From: Hyphomicrobiales bacterium
Lineage (GTDB): Bacteria > Pseudomonadota > Alphaproteobacteria > Rhizobiales > NORP267
NCBI GenBank assembly: GCA_030688605.1
Contig: JAUYJB010000006.1
Location: 1 to 55,744, forward strand
Length of the DNA: 55,744 nt
Reading direction: 5' to 3'
The translations under genes were made by a program, and so were the position numbers. This document shows positions 37,101-45,513 of the stretch, in pieces; position 1 is the stretch's first letter, and the number at the start of each line of letters is the position of its first letter. The notes beneath the pieces were generated by a model, which worked only from the letters and a program-made list of their open reading frames with translations, was not told the origin of the DNA and did not search any database.

Positions 37101-38187
37101 ATCGCATTCCTCGGAGCAGATCCGCGTCGAATTCGAGCGCTTGAAGGAGACGACGGACGAGGAATCGCGTCGCGCGCTGGAATCCATGCGCGGCGGTTAT
37201 GCCGAGCTCAGGGGCGAGATCCAAGCCATGCTGGCGGAGGCCCGTGACCGCTTCTCGGAGATGACCGAGCAGGTGCAGGCGGCCTCCAGCCAGATCGGTC
37301 GCGACCTGGAGGCGACGCGCGCCGAGCTGCGCCGCGGCGTGCTTGAGTTGCCGGCCGAGGCGGCGGAGACCACCGTCGCCATGCGCCGCATGATTGCCGA
37401 ACAGCTGCGCGCCGTCGACGAACTGTCCGACATCGTGTCGCGGCACGGCAAGGGGCTCGACGTGTCGGCTCCCGAGCAGCGGGCGTCCGCCGCCGAGGAG
37501 CCGCCAGCCCGCCAGGCGCCTGCCCGTTCCGATCGAGCCGGTTCGGCGCCCGCTTCCCGCGCCTCGGACACCGGCAACGGCGCCACTCTTCCGCGCAAGC
37601 CGGCCCCTGCGGCGCAACGCGGCGGCGAAAAACTGAGTGACAAGCTGAGCGACAAGCTGGGCGGCAAATGGAACCTTCCCGATCTGCTCGCCCGCGTCAG
37701 CGAAGCCGAAGAGACGGGCGATGAACGCGGTCGCGCGTCATCGCCGCCTGCGCCGCCAGCGCCGGCCGCTCCCGCGCGCGCCGCTGCCCCGGCGGCCGAG
37801 CGGGGGAGGGCGGCGAATGGCGAATCGGGCCGCTCGCCCCTGCATGTGGTTGAGTCGCTGAACTCGCTCAGCGTCGATCTCGCCCGGGCCATCGATCACG
37901 ACGCGCCCGGCGAATTGTGGGAGCGCTATCGGCGCGGCGAGCGCGGCGTCTTCACCCGCCGGCTCTATACGCTGCGCGGGCAGCGCAATTTCGACGAGAT
38001 CCGGAGCAAGTATCAAGCCGATCCCGAGTTCCGCGACACCGTCGACCGCTATGTCAGGGAGTTCGAGCAGCTGATCGAGAGCGTGTCGCGCAACGATCGC
38101 GACAACATTCTGACCCAGACCTACCTGACGTCGGACACCGGCAAGGTCTATATCATGCTCGCCCATGCCAGCGGCCGCTTCGACTGA
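34105..38187 (+). CDS. Large membrane-anchored coiled-coil protein, GPR (growth pole ring)-like
   Basis: 1360 residues. A charged, disordered N-terminus (1-150) is followed by two membrane helices (about 157-178 and 197-220), then ~950 residues of continuous Ser/Glu/Thr-rich helical repeat of the apolipoprotein A1/A4/E type, a Pro/Ala-rich linker (about 1125-1235) and a compact conserved C-terminal domain (about 1240-1360). This architecture matches GPR of Agrobacterium, a membrane-anchored protein that organises the growth pole in polar-growing Rhizobiales, though that one is longer. Three near-identical 33-residue repeats lie at 35821-36117. Homology is judged from layout and motifs, not alignment. 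Confidence 0.72.
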   Translation: MSKPVQVPESGGTSMAMAQHSTKAANKGAASADKSDAASRKPKTGKAETQTDKSAAQAVATDDGDDLDRAALSLERAIEAAVRQPGDDLDTGDDAEARKHFKPGKTSATAASAAGAPAPPPERENQPPRPKPPANDDRVAVGRLLYGLQRRPSKSPFWGALGISAAWLLGGIGYGSAMFGSEFAALSGFESFLRTPPLVALTILIVVPILFFFTLALLIWRAQELRLMAASMSEVAVGLAEPENVATEAVNSVGQAIRREVAAMGDGVERAVARAGELEVLVQSQVAALERSYGDNEIRIRGLIDELVAEREAIAANAARLREEIAHTHEGLNEDLAGATDQISAALSDVGDKISDTIQSHTSHFTSALTATGESLSEMLMSRGADFVESLSAKSVEMGETVGSVTTQIETVLDEGKTAMAEILSSQGTSLEELLSVRAASISEAIATGTSSLDKALANHMGNFSTTLSTRLHDVNTALDTRIQEIGDTLSSQSARIEEIFTKRGTELSENVASRAGAVLRELVNQSVEIDATLQQRLGSIEETLNVRGREIAERFTDKTGDLSELLDKHINRLEASLSSRAESVLESITARASDLNDLLSQHVGRLDASLSSRAESVLESITTKTTELTNLLGDHLSRLDTTLSGGAGSVVESITAKASELEDTFAARSREITEGLSRRQADMSAQLDEVETKLSDRMREFDSSLSTRSSEISTHLETQIRAMDELVNQRAVGLVSQLGERGSEVVQTLEQRSRLIAQAVESAGTTIERAIAAKSGEAAKTLAAAGAAIVEKVSSQGQQISEMLTESGDAIAKLLSSSGHQLVESVTVTNQQMAGDFEQILRRITGANDTLREILSVTGDSLVKVERGLSARVEDFRTAIDSASVETATTSERIDGQINTLQNISGVILTDVASLASRFEEQARALREATDAVGHSSETLDSTMHSRHQALLSVTRSLSEKAEEVNEMMRSFTGMVEESLITAERTAREIGFLLGENASHSSEQIRVEFERLKETTDEESRRALESMRGGYAELRGEIQAMLAEARDRFSEMTEQVQAASSQIGRDLEATRAELRRGVLELPAEAAETTVAMRRMIAEQLRAVDELSDIVSRHGKGLDVSAPEQRASAAEEPPARQAPARSDRAGSAPASRASDTGNGATLPRKPAPAAQRGGEKLSDKLSDKLGGKWNLPDLLARVSEAEETGDERGRASSPPAPPAPAAPARAAAPAAERGRAANGESGRSPLHVVESLNSLSVDLARAIDHDAPGELWERYRRGERGVFTRRLYTLRGQRNFDEIRSKYQADPEFRDTVDRYVREFEQLIESVSRNDRDNILTQTYLTSDTGKVYIMLAHASGRFD
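35821..36117 (+). repeat. Three tandem 99-bp repeats inside the GPR-like gene
   Basis: Copies begin at 35821, 35920 and 36019, each starting CGTCTCGA and encoding a 33-residue unit RL(E/D)xxLSxxAxSVxESIT. The first two are nearly identical at DNA level over their first 57 bases. The exact 33-residue (three 11-mer) period is what apolipoprotein-like helices use. Confidence 0.8.
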
Positions 38188-38189
38188 TC

Positions 38190-38202
38190 GGGAACCGCTC
38201 TA
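38190..38202 (-). repeat. Arm of dispersed palindrome, TAGAGCGGTTCCC on minus strand
   Basis: GGGAACCGCTCTA on the plus strand sits in the 12-bp gap between the GPR-like gene and the convergent lipoprotein gene. The TAG of the minus-strand arm is that gene's stop codon. Confidence 0.65.
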
Positions 38203-38811
38203 GATTTTCGCCAGGGTCCAGCGCACGACGCTGACCAGCACCTGGGAGAACGCGTCATTGAGCGCGGCAACGCCGGCCGCCGCGTCGCCGTCGCCGCCGG
38301 CGACGGGGGCCGTGGCGGTGAAATCGCGGCCGGTGAGGGTGCGCCCCTCCTTGTCCGAGACCAGCTGGACATAGAGGCTGACGCGGGCCTTATGATCGCC
38401 CGCGGCATTGCTGACGCTGAAATCGCGCACCTCGCTCAACAGCTGATAGTCGACCGTGAGCCCGTCCGTCATTCGCGTGACGGTGCGCACGCCTGCCGCA
38501 TTGAACGCCTCGATGAGCCGCGCTTCGACCAGCCGCGGCAGGCGGTCGGTCCATTGGGCATCGGCGTAATAGGCGGCAAGCCCCGTCTGCGGCCGGATAA
38601 CGATCCGCTCGCTGTCGAACAGCTGGATGGCGTTGGGAATGCGCACGCCGAGACGCGCCGTGATCTCGGCGGCGTGGCGGACGTCCGCGCGGGCGCTCAG
38701 ATCGTAGGTGGTCGGCGGCGGCGGCGGCGGTCCGAGCAGACCGAGCGCCGCGCAGCCGCCGAGCTGCACGGACAGTAAGACAATCCCGAAGTCACGCCGC
38801 AACCGCAACAT
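38200..38811 (-). CDS. ABC-type transport auxiliary lipoprotein (PqiC/DUF330-like)
   Basis: 203 residues from ATG 38811, with GGGGGGT about nine bases upstream. The signal ends in the lipobox LGGC, so the mature protein is a lipoprotein. The ABC_trans_aux domain follows (TYDLSARAD, VRIPNAIQLFDSERIVIRP, ADAQWTDRLPRLVEARLIEAFNAAG). Such proteins sit in the outer membrane or periplasm and work with MCE/Mla phospholipid transporters. It is 66 bp after the MlaD-type gene and ends the operon. Confidence 0.88.
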   Translation of the reverse strand: MLRLRRDFGIVLLSVQLGGCAALGLLGPPPPPPTTYDLSARADVRHAAEITARLGVRIPNAIQLFDSERIVIRPQTGLAAYYADAQWTDRLPRLVEARLIEAFNAAGVRTVTRMTDGLTVDYQLLSEVRDFSVSNAAGDHKARVSLYVQLVSDKEGRTLTGRDFTATAPVAGGDGDAAAGVAALNDAFSQVLVSVVRWTLAKI

Positions 38812-38877
38812 TCTCGCGACACCCCCCAAGAGTTTTGTTTGCGACACTCTGTTTGCGACAACCCCGGCAGATTTCCC

Positions 38878-40314
38878 TCAGCGGGGAGTGTATTCCGGAA
38901 CCTGCGAACGCCCGGAGAGGAAGCGCTGCGGGTTGCGCTCCATGCGTTCGACAAAGGACTGGATGGTGCGAAACGTCGTCCGCCCTTCGGCGAGAAAGCT
39001 TTCCAGCTCCCGCACGCCGCGGCCGGTGGCCCGCTCGATGCCTTCGGTCGCCGTGCCCAGCTGCTCGCTGAGGTCGGCGGCAAGCTGGCGGAAGGTCGCC
39101 GCCGCCTCGCGCGCATCGGTCAGGAAGCCGGCGGCGTCCGTCTCCACCATGCCGCTGACCCGGGCGACAAGCTTGTCGATGTCGTCTCCCACCTTGTTGA
39201 GCTTCTGCGCCAAGGCATTGGCGTCGGTGATCAGATTGCCCACCTGTTCGGAATTCTCCGACAGAACGGTGGTGAACGTCTCGGCGTTCTTGATCGTCTT
39301 GCCGAAAGACTCCGAATTTTCCGCCAGGAAGCTGTCGATCCGCGAGAAGGCGGATCTGGCGTCCTTGACTAGGCCGCTGCCCTCCTCGCCGAGCAGCGTA
39401 TCGGCCCGGGTGACAACGGCTTCCAGCTTGACCGAGACGGAGTTCAGCCGGGTCGCCAGCTCGCTGGCGTCCTTCATGAATTTGTCGAACTCTTCGGTAT
39501 TGCTCGCCAGCGTGCTGGAGAAGGTGTCGATATTCTTGATCGTCTCCTTGAGCGGCGCCTCGTTTTCGGCCAGGAACGCATCGATCCGCTGGAAGGTGGA
39601 GCCGATGTTCTTCATCATCTCGCCGCCGCCCTCGCCGATGAGGGAGTTGATGCCCTTGACCAGCTCGTCGAGGCCCTCGGACATGCCGTCGAGCCGGCTG
39701 GCGAAGGCGCTAACGTCGCGCATGAAGCTGTCGAAGCGCTCGGAATTGGCGGCCAGCGTTTCGGTAAATTTCTCGACATTGGCGAGCGAGTTGTCAATCG
39801 CTTCTTCATTGGTGCCCAGCACCCGGTCGAGCCGCGCAAACAGGCTTGAGCCCTTCTCGGCGATGTCGCTGACGGTATCGAGCAGCTTCTTCAATTGGCT
39901 CGGTTCGGCAATGATGACGGGGATCTCGCCCTCGGGACCGACGCCGATCGTCTCCGCCCCCGGCGAGCCGCCGAGAAGCTGTACCACGGCGACGCCAGTG
40001 AGCCCCTGGAGTTCGAGCCGGGCGACGGTATCGGGCTTCACCGGCGTTCCCGTCTGCACATGGACCAGGGTGCGGACCCGCTTCGGATCGTCCGGGTCCA
40101 CCGCAAGCCTGGCGACCTCGCCGACCTTAATGCCGTTGAACAGCACATCGCCGCCCGCGGTCAGCCCCGTCACCGCCTCTTCGAAGACGATGATGATCGG
40201 CTCTTCGCCGGCGGCCTCCTCGAACCGCGCCAGCCAGTAGATAAAGCCGAATCCCAGCGCCCCCACGATGACCGTGAAGATCCCGACCAGTATGTGGTTG
40301 GCCTTGGTTTCCAT
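38878..40314 (-). CDS. MlaD-family (MCE) substrate-binding protein with long repeat domain
   Basis: 478 residues. One N-terminal membrane helix (about 8-30), an MCE domain (about 36-117; GLTAGGDVLFNGIKVGEV and the LxGLTGVAVVQL end), then ~330 residues of helical repeat. Three copies of an exact 82-residue unit start at N179, N261 and N343 (NxxxFxxxLxxNxE...). E. coli MlaD is only 183 residues; the extension resembles tube-forming MCE proteins that bridge the periplasm. It works with the MlaF/MlaE genes just upstream (3-bp gap). Confidence 0.93.
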   Translation of the reverse strand: METKANHILVGIFTVIVGALGFGFIYWLARFEEAAGEEPIIIVFEEAVTGLTAGGDVLFNGIKVGEVARLAVDPDDPKRVRTLVHVQTGTPVKPDTVARLELQGLTGVAVVQLLGGSPGAETIGVGPEGEIPVIIAEPSQLKKLLDTVSDIAEKGSSLFARLDRVLGTNEEAIDNSLANVEKFTETLAANSERFDSFMRDVSAFASRLDGMSEGLDELVKGINSLIGEGGGEMMKNIGSTFQRIDAFLAENEAPLKETIKNIDTFSSTLASNTEEFDKFMKDASELATRLNSVSVKLEAVVTRADTLLGEEGSGLVKDARSAFSRIDSFLAENSESFGKTIKNAETFTTVLSENSEQVGNLITDANALAQKLNKVGDDIDKLVARVSGMVETDAAGFLTDAREAAATFRQLAADLSEQLGTATEGIERATGRGVRELESFLAEGRTTFRTIQSFVERMERNPQRFLSGRSQVPEYTPR

Positions 40315-40317
40315 GGC

Positions 40318-41103
40318 CTAAGCCTCGACCGCGCCACGCGAGCGCGGCCCCTTGAAATAGGCGGCGACCCAGGGATGCTCGAAGGCCAACATCGTCTTCA
40401 GATCGCCGCTGACCAGGACGTGACCGTCGCCGAGTACCGCGATTCGGTCGCAAATGGCATATAGAGAGTCGAGGTCGTGTGTCACCATAAAGACGGTCAG
40501 ACCGAGAGTCTGTTGCAATTTCCCCACAAGGTCGTCGAAATCGGCGGCGCCGATAGGGTCGAGCCCGGAGGTCGGCTCGTCGAGAAAGACGATTTCCGGG
40601 TCGAGCGCCAGGGCACGGGCAAGCCCGGCGCGCTTGCGCATGCCGCCGGAAAGCTCGGCCGGATATTTGGCGCCGGCGTCGAGCGGCAGTCCGACCATGG
40701 ACAGTTTCAGCGCCGCCAGTTCGTCCATCATCTTCTGCGGCAGTTTGAGATGCTCGCGCATCGGCACCTGAATGTTCTGTGCCACGGTCAGCGAGGAGAA
40801 AAGGGCGCCATCCTGGAACAACACGCCCCAGCGCCGCTCGACCGCGGTCCGCTCCTGACTGCTGAGCTTGCCCGGATCCTGGCCGAACACCTCCACCGTG
40901 CCGGCCCAGCGCGGCAACAGGCCGACGATCGATCTGAGCAGCACCGACTTGCCCGATCCCGAGGCGCCGACGACGCCCAGCACCTCGCCGCGATAGACAT
41001 CGAGCACGAGGTCCTTGAGCACCACCTGCGTGCCGAAGCCGACCGTCAACCCGCGCACGCGGATCACCACCTCCTTGGGTCCCGTTCCGTTGGTCTTGCC
41101 CAT
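40318..41103 (-). CDS. mlaF: MlaF-type ABC transporter ATP-binding protein
   Basis: 261 residues. Walker A GASGSGKS at 46-53, Q-loop VLFQDGALFSS typical of the MlaF branch, signature LSGGMRKRAGLARA and Walker B IVFLDEPTSGLDP. It energises phospholipid movement between the membranes through MlaE and the MCE protein. It starts 3 bp after the permease stop. Confidence 0.94.
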   Translation of the reverse strand: MGKTNGTGPKEVVIRVRGLTVGFGTQVVLKDLVLDVYRGEVLGVVGASGSGKSVLLRSIVGLLPRWAGTVEVFGQDPGKLSSQERTAVERRWGVLFQDGALFSSLTVAQNIQVPMREHLKLPQKMMDELAALKLSMVGLPLDAGAKYPAELSGGMRKRAGLARALALDPEIVFLDEPTSGLDPIGAADFDDLVGKLQQTLGLTVFMVTHDLDSLYAICDRIAVLGDGHVLVSGDLKTMLAFEHPWVAAYFKGPRSRGAVEA

Positions 41104-41106
41104 CGC

Positions 41107-42246
41107 CTACCAACTCACCGCCGACAGGAACATCGCGAACAGGGCGTCGAGAACGATGACCATGAAGATCGACTTGACCACCGACGCGGTGGTCTGCCGG
41201 CCGAGCGATTCGGCGCTGCCGGTGACCTTCAGCCCCTCGACGCAGGAGATCAGACCGATGACCAGCGCCATGAACGGCGCCTTGAACAACCCGACCAGGA
41301 AGGTGTTCATGCCGATGCCTTCGCGCAGCCGCTCGAGGAACGCGGTCGGGCTCATCCCGATATAATATTTGGCGACCATGCCAGCGCCGACCAGCCCCAG
41401 CATGTCGGCCATGAAGGTGACCATCGGCAAGGTCAAGATCAAAGCGACGAGCCGCGGCACGATCAGGGTCTCGATCGGGTCGAGACCGATGATCCGCATG
41501 GCGTCGATTTCCTCGCGCATCTTCATGCTGCCGAGCTCGGCGGTGAAGGCGGAGCCGGAGCGGCCCGCGAACATGATCGCCGTCATCAGCACGCCAAGTT
41601 CACGCAGAACCAGGATGCCGACCAGATCGACCGCGAACAGCTCGGCGCCGAAGCGGCGCAACTGGAACGCCCCCTGCTGGGCGATGATACCGCCGATCAG
41701 GAACGACATCAGACCGATGATGCCGACAGCGCGGAGCCCGGTATGCTCCATGTGATGGACGACCGAGGTAAAGCGCAGCCGCGCCGGCCTGGCGACCGCC
41801 CGGCCCAGGGCCGAGACGGCGGCGCCGAGGAAGGCGAGCACCCGCACCACGTCCTCTCCGGCACCGGTCACCGCGTGGCCGGTGTCGTCGAGCAGACGGA
41901 CGAGCGAGCTCACCCGTTCGGGCGGCGGGAGCTCTTGCGGCGGATGCTCGGCGACTTCCTCCAGCAGCACCCTGTGCTTGTCCGAGATGTTGCTGTAGAC
42001 GGTCTTGAGTCCGCCCGCGCGCCAACTACCGACGCTGCGCACCAGCAGCCAGGCGCCGGCGGTGTCGAGCTCCTTCAGCGCCGCCAGATCGATGTCGATT
42101 CGCTGCGCGTCCGAGGGCACCTCGATGCCGGAAATTCTGCGCTCCAGGCCGGCAAGCGTGTTCACGGTCCAGCGCCCGCGCGGCTCGAGATGCACGCGGG
42201 ATTCCTCGACATGGCAATCAAGCGCGGAGTCGTTCAACTCGCTCAT
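41107..42246 (-). CDS. mlaE: MlaE-family permease with N-terminal STAS domain
   Basis: 379 residues. An N-terminal STAS-like domain (about 1-100; IDIDLAALKELDTAGAWLLVRS) is fused to the MlaE permease (about 125-379; LIGGIIAQQGAFQLRRFGAELFAVDLVG, ELGVLMTAIMFAGRSGSAFTAELGSMKMREEIDAM). In E. coli the STAS protein MlaB is separate; the fusion is common in alphaproteobacteria. First gene of the four-gene phospholipid transport operon. Confidence 0.94.
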   Translation of the reverse strand: MSELNDSALDCHVEESRVHLEPRGRWTVNTLAGLERRISGIEVPSDAQRIDIDLAALKELDTAGAWLLVRSVGSWRAGGLKTVYSNISDKHRVLLEEVAEHPPQELPPPERVSSLVRLLDDTGHAVTGAGEDVVRVLAFLGAAVSALGRAVARPARLRFTSVVHHMEHTGLRAVGIIGLMSFLIGGIIAQQGAFQLRRFGAELFAVDLVGILVLRELGVLMTAIMFAGRSGSAFTAELGSMKMREEIDAMRIIGLDPIETLIVPRLVALILTLPMVTFMADMLGLVGAGMVAKYYIGMSPTAFLERLREGIGMNTFLVGLFKAPFMALVIGLISCVEGLKVTGSAESLGRQTTASVVKSIFMVIVLDALFAMFLSAVSW

Positions 42247-42368
42247 TGCTCGGTCCCGAACCTATCCGCCCTTGATCCGGTGTGCACGAACCGGGCCGGT
42301 AAAGCAAGCCGGATTGGCGTTGCGATTTCATGCCGTTCGCGCACGTCTCCGGTAATGAGATTGGGCCC

Positions 42369-43352
42369 ATGACCCCGACCTTGCGCGTCCATGCCGAACA
42401 ATGGCCGGTGGTCGGCGGCTATGCCACCTCCCGCGGCCCCCGCACCGCGACGCATGTGGTTGTTGCCGAGATTCGCGAGGGTGACATTGTTGGCCGCGGC
42501 GAATGCCTGCCCTATGCCCGCTATGGCGAAAGCGTTGCCGGGGTTCTGGCGGCCATCGAGGCGCTGGCCGGGGAGATTGCGGCGGGTGCCGGACGCGCCG
42601 AGCTGCAACGATTGCTGCCGGCGGGCGCCGCGCGCAACGCGCTCGACTGCGCTTTCTGGGACCTGGACGCCAAACGCGCCGGTAAGCGCGTCTGGGAACT
42701 CGCCGGCCTGTCGGAGCCGGGACCGCTGACCACCGCCTACACGATCGGCCTGGCCGCGCCGGAGGCGATGGCCGAAGCGGCGCGGCGGGCGGCGCATCGC
42801 CCGCTGATCAAGGTCAAGCTCGGCGGCGACGGCGACGAGGCGCGCCTTGCCGCGATACGCGCCGCCGCGCCCGAAGCCCGGCTCATCGTCGATGCCAACG
42901 AGGCCTGGCGCAAGGACCGGCTCGCGCCGCTGATGGGGGCCTGCGCGCGCGCCGGCGTCGAGATGATCGAACAGCCGCTTGCCGCCGCCGACGACGGTGC
43001 GCTTGCCGAGATTCAAAGGGTCGTTCCGGTCTATGCCGATGAAAGCGTGCATACCCGCGCAGACCTTGCCCGGGTTGCCGGCCGTTATGACGGCATCAAC
43101 ATCAAGCTCGACAAGACGGGCGGCCTCACCGAGGCGCTGGCGCTCGCCGCGGCCGCGGAGGCAGCCAGCCTGCCGTTCATGGTCGGCTGCATGGTGGGAA
43201 CGTCGCTTGCCATGGCGCCGGCCACGCTGGTCGCCCAGCGCGCCAGGATCGTCGATCTCGACGGGCCACTGCTGCTCGCCCGCGACCGCCCCCCCGGCCT
43301 GCGCTACGAGGACAGCCTCGTCCATCCCCCAGAGGCATCGTTGTGGGGCTAG
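42369..43352 (+). CDS. Dipeptide (L-Ala-D/L-Glu-type) epimerase, enolase superfamily
   Basis: 327 residues from ATG 42369, giving the standard N-terminus LRVHAEQWPV; an in-frame ATG at 42330 adds 13 residues unlike the family. Enolase-superfamily catalytic set: K148 and K150 (IKVKLGG), metal ligands D175 (VDANEAW), E201 (IEQP) and D224 (ADES), and K246 (NIKLDKTGG). Expected to epimerise dipeptides from murein, aiding cell-wall recycling. Specificity may differ. Confidence 0.88.
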   Translation: MTPTLRVHAEQWPVVGGYATSRGPRTATHVVVAEIREGDIVGRGECLPYARYGESVAGVLAAIEALAGEIAAGAGRAELQRLLPAGAARNALDCAFWDLDAKRAGKRVWELAGLSEPGPLTTAYTIGLAAPEAMAEAARRAAHRPLIKVKLGGDGDEARLAAIRAAAPEARLIVDANEAWRKDRLAPLMGACARAGVEMIEQPLAAADDGALAEIQRVVPVYADESVHTRADLARVAGRYDGINIKLDKTGGLTEALALAAAAEAASLPFMVGCMVGTSLAMAPATLVAQRARIVDLDGPLLLARDRPPGLRYEDSLVHPPEASLWG

Positions 43353-43361
43353 AAGGTCGGT

Positions 43362-43380
43362 CGGGAATGGCAATTTCCCG
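43362..43380 (+). terminator. Stem-loop downstream of the epimerase gene
   Basis: CGGGAA and TTCCCG form a perfect 6-bp stem with a 7-base loop, 9 bp after the stop codon. There is no T tract, so any termination would be weak or Rho-assisted. Confidence 0.35.
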
Positions 43381-43532
43381 GATCGGCGCCATGTTCGCGG
43401 CAGCCCCGCGGCACCTGTCGTTTGGCGCAAATCCATCAGTTTTTCAGCCACCGTCATAGAATCTTAACGAAGCCCCAACGAATCAGCGACAATCTGCCGG
43501 ATGAATGCGGCGGGTCGCGGTTGGCGGCCGCC

Positions 43533-44450
43533 ATGACGGGATTGAGGCAGGTGACGCAGAACAGGTCCGAAGCCGCGGCCGCGTTGGACGAGGCGGAATA
43601 CGAGGCGATCGAGACAGCGGTCAGGGAAACCACGCGCGGGCGCGCCTTCCTCGCCGAATTCGCCCGGCGCAACCGCAGCCTCGACACCGGCGCGCTGCTC
43701 GAGTCCGTCCGCAGGCTGCAGCTCGCCCAGCAGGACCGCCACCCGCCGGCCGAGCTGAGCCACCTCAGCCGCGACATCATGGAGATCGCCACGGCGGTTG
43801 CCCGTGCGCGTCGCGACATTGCCGCGATTCCGGCGGCCAAGGAGACGGGATCCGACATTGGCGGCGGCGAATTCGATTCCATTATCGGCTGGGCGGAAAA
43901 GGCGACGTCCGACATTCTCGCCGCCACCGAGGACATCCAGGAGATCTCCTGGAAGCTGCGCGAAAAGGGCCTGGCCCCCAAGTCGTGCGACGCGCTCGAC
44001 GCCCGCGCCACCGACATCTATACGGCCTGCGCGTTCCAGGACCTGGCGAGCCGGCGCATCGGCGCGGCGATCGCCGCGTTCAATGCCATCGAGAAGCGGC
44101 TCGGCCGCCTCGCCGAGGTCTGGGGCCTCGACAAGGGCGCGGGCCGTATGCGCCGGGCACCGGCGGAAGCGGCGGCGCAGGAGTCGCGACCGGCCGCGGA
44201 GGAAAGCCTCGAACTGTTCGCGCGCCTTGCCACCGACCTCAGGGCGGCGATGCGCCTGGCGGGTGCCGGATCTCCCGACGCCCCTGCCGCCGCCCCGGGG
44301 CGCGGCGAGGCGCCGCAGGTGGGCGCCGAGGCGGAAGCCGCACGATCCGCGGACCCGTCGCCGGCGGAGGATCCCGGCGACGAAGAGCTGAACGAAAATC
44401 CCGACCTCGACCGCCTTTCCCAGGCCCATAAGACGGCGCTGTTCAGCTAG
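43533..44450 (+). CDS. CheZ-like protein
   Basis: 305 residues from ATG 43533. The frame is open upstream but without a better start. Long helices: AEYEAIETAVRETTRGRAFLAEFARRNRSLDT, then SDILAATEDIQEISWKLRE and DIYTACAFQDLASRRIGAAIAAFNAIEKRL, whose QDL element fits the conserved segment of CheZ phosphatases. A disordered acidic tail ends in KTALFS. No flagellar or chemotaxis gene is nearby. In alphaproteobacteria, CheZ-like proteins may dephosphorylate CheY-type regulators; activity here is unproven. Its last 8 bp overlap the convergent dehydratase gene. Confidence 0.65.
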   Translation: MTGLRQVTQNRSEAAAALDEAEYEAIETAVRETTRGRAFLAEFARRNRSLDTGALLESVRRLQLAQQDRHPPAELSHLSRDIMEIATAVARARRDIAAIPAAKETGSDIGGGEFDSIIGWAEKATSDILAATEDIQEISWKLREKGLAPKSCDALDARATDIYTACAFQDLASRRIGAAIAAFNAIEKRLGRLAEVWGLDKGAGRMRRAPAEAAAQESRPAAEESLELFARLATDLRAAMRLAGAGSPDAPAAAPGRGEAPQVGAEAEAARSADPSPAEDPGDEELNENPDLDRLSQAHKTALFS

Positions 44451-45432
44451 GCCGTTCACCAGCGATGATGGCCGCGAACAGGCCGGGATCGACATTGCCG
44501 CTGGTGAGGACCACCGCAATGTCGCCGCCCTGGACCTCGACCTTGCCGGCGAGCAGCGCGGCCAGGCCCGCCGCGCCGCTCGGCTCCAGCACCAGCTTCA
44601 GCTCGTTAAAGCCAAATCCGACCGCAGCCCGCACCTCCTCATCGGTGACCGCCAGACCGCCCGCGAGCAGGCGCCGATTGATCTTGAACGTCATCTCGCC
44701 CGGGGTCCGGACCAAGAGCGCGTCGCAGATCGAGCCGCCGGCCGCGGCGTTTCGTTCGCGCCGGCCGCTCTTCAGCGAGCGGGCAAGATCGTCGAAGCCG
44801 GCCGGCTCCACCGCGTAGATGCGGGCCTCCGGGACGCGCGCGGCCATGGCCAGCGCAATGCCGGCGATCAATCCGCCGCCGCTCGCCGGAACCAGCACCT
44901 GTGAAAGCGCGACGCCTTGCCGTTCGGCCTCCTCGGCGAGTTCCAGCCCCACGGTCCCCTGGCCGGCGATGATGCGCGGATGGTCGTAGGGCGGCACGAT
45001 GGCCGCGTCCCGCTCCTCCGCGATGCGTCTTGCGATGGCTTCGCGGTCCTCGGTGAGCCGGTCGTAAAGGACAATCCCGGCGCCATATCGAGCGGTGCGC
45101 TCGCGCTTGATCGCCGGGGCGTCGGCGGGCATGACGATGGTCGCCTCGAGCCCGCAGAGAGCGGCCGCCGCGGCAACGGCCTGGGCATGGTTGCCGGAGG
45201 AATAGGCGACGACCGGCCTTCCGGGCTCGGCGGCGGCAATCTCGCTCACCAGGTTGTAGGCGCCGCGAAACTTGAACGAGCCCGTGCGTTGCAGGTTCTC
45301 CAGCTTGAGCAGCACCCGGCGTCCGGCGCGGGCGTTGAGTTCGACAAATTCGACAAGCGGCGTGTGCGACGCCTGTCTGGCGATCCGCGCCTGCGCCTTC
45401 AGGACATCGTCAAAGTCAGGCAAGGCCTGCAT
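44443..45432 (-). CDS. Threonine/serine dehydratase family (fold type II PLP enzyme)
   Basis: 329 residues from ATG 45432. PLP lysine K54 in GSFKFRGAYN, AYSSGNHAQAVAAAA and the Gly-rich phosphate loop PASGGGLIAGIA. There is no C-terminal ACT/regulatory domain, so it is the short catabolic type: threonine/serine dehydratase, serine racemase or threo-3-hydroxyaspartate dehydratase. The divergent SDR gene starts 81 bp away. Confidence 0.88.
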   Translation of the reverse strand: MQALPDFDDVLKAQARIARQASHTPLVEFVELNARAGRRVLLKLENLQRTGSFKFRGAYNLVSEIAAAEPGRPVVAYSSGNHAQAVAAAAALCGLEATIVMPADAPAIKRERTARYGAGIVLYDRLTEDREAIARRIAEERDAAIVPPYDHPRIIAGQGTVGLELAEEAERQGVALSQVLVPASGGGLIAGIALAMAARVPEARIYAVEPAGFDDLARSLKSGRRERNAAAGGSICDALLVRTPGEMTFKINRRLLAGGLAVTDEEVRAAVGFGFNELKLVLEPSGAAGLAALLAGKVEVQGGDIAVVLTSGNVDPGLFAAIIAGERPS

Positions 45433-45513
45433 GGCCCACCACCCCCAAGCTTGGCTTGCGGCCACCGCCGCCATAAGTTGGCCCCCACACGAGCTGACGG
45501 GGAGCGATCGAGC

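Noticed and set aside
35134..37617. An 827-codon open frame on the minus strand opposite the GPR-like gene
   Set aside because: It mirrors the repetitive plus-strand gene, has Arg/Gly/His-rich non-protein-like composition and no ribosome binding site; the plus-strand frame has clear domains.
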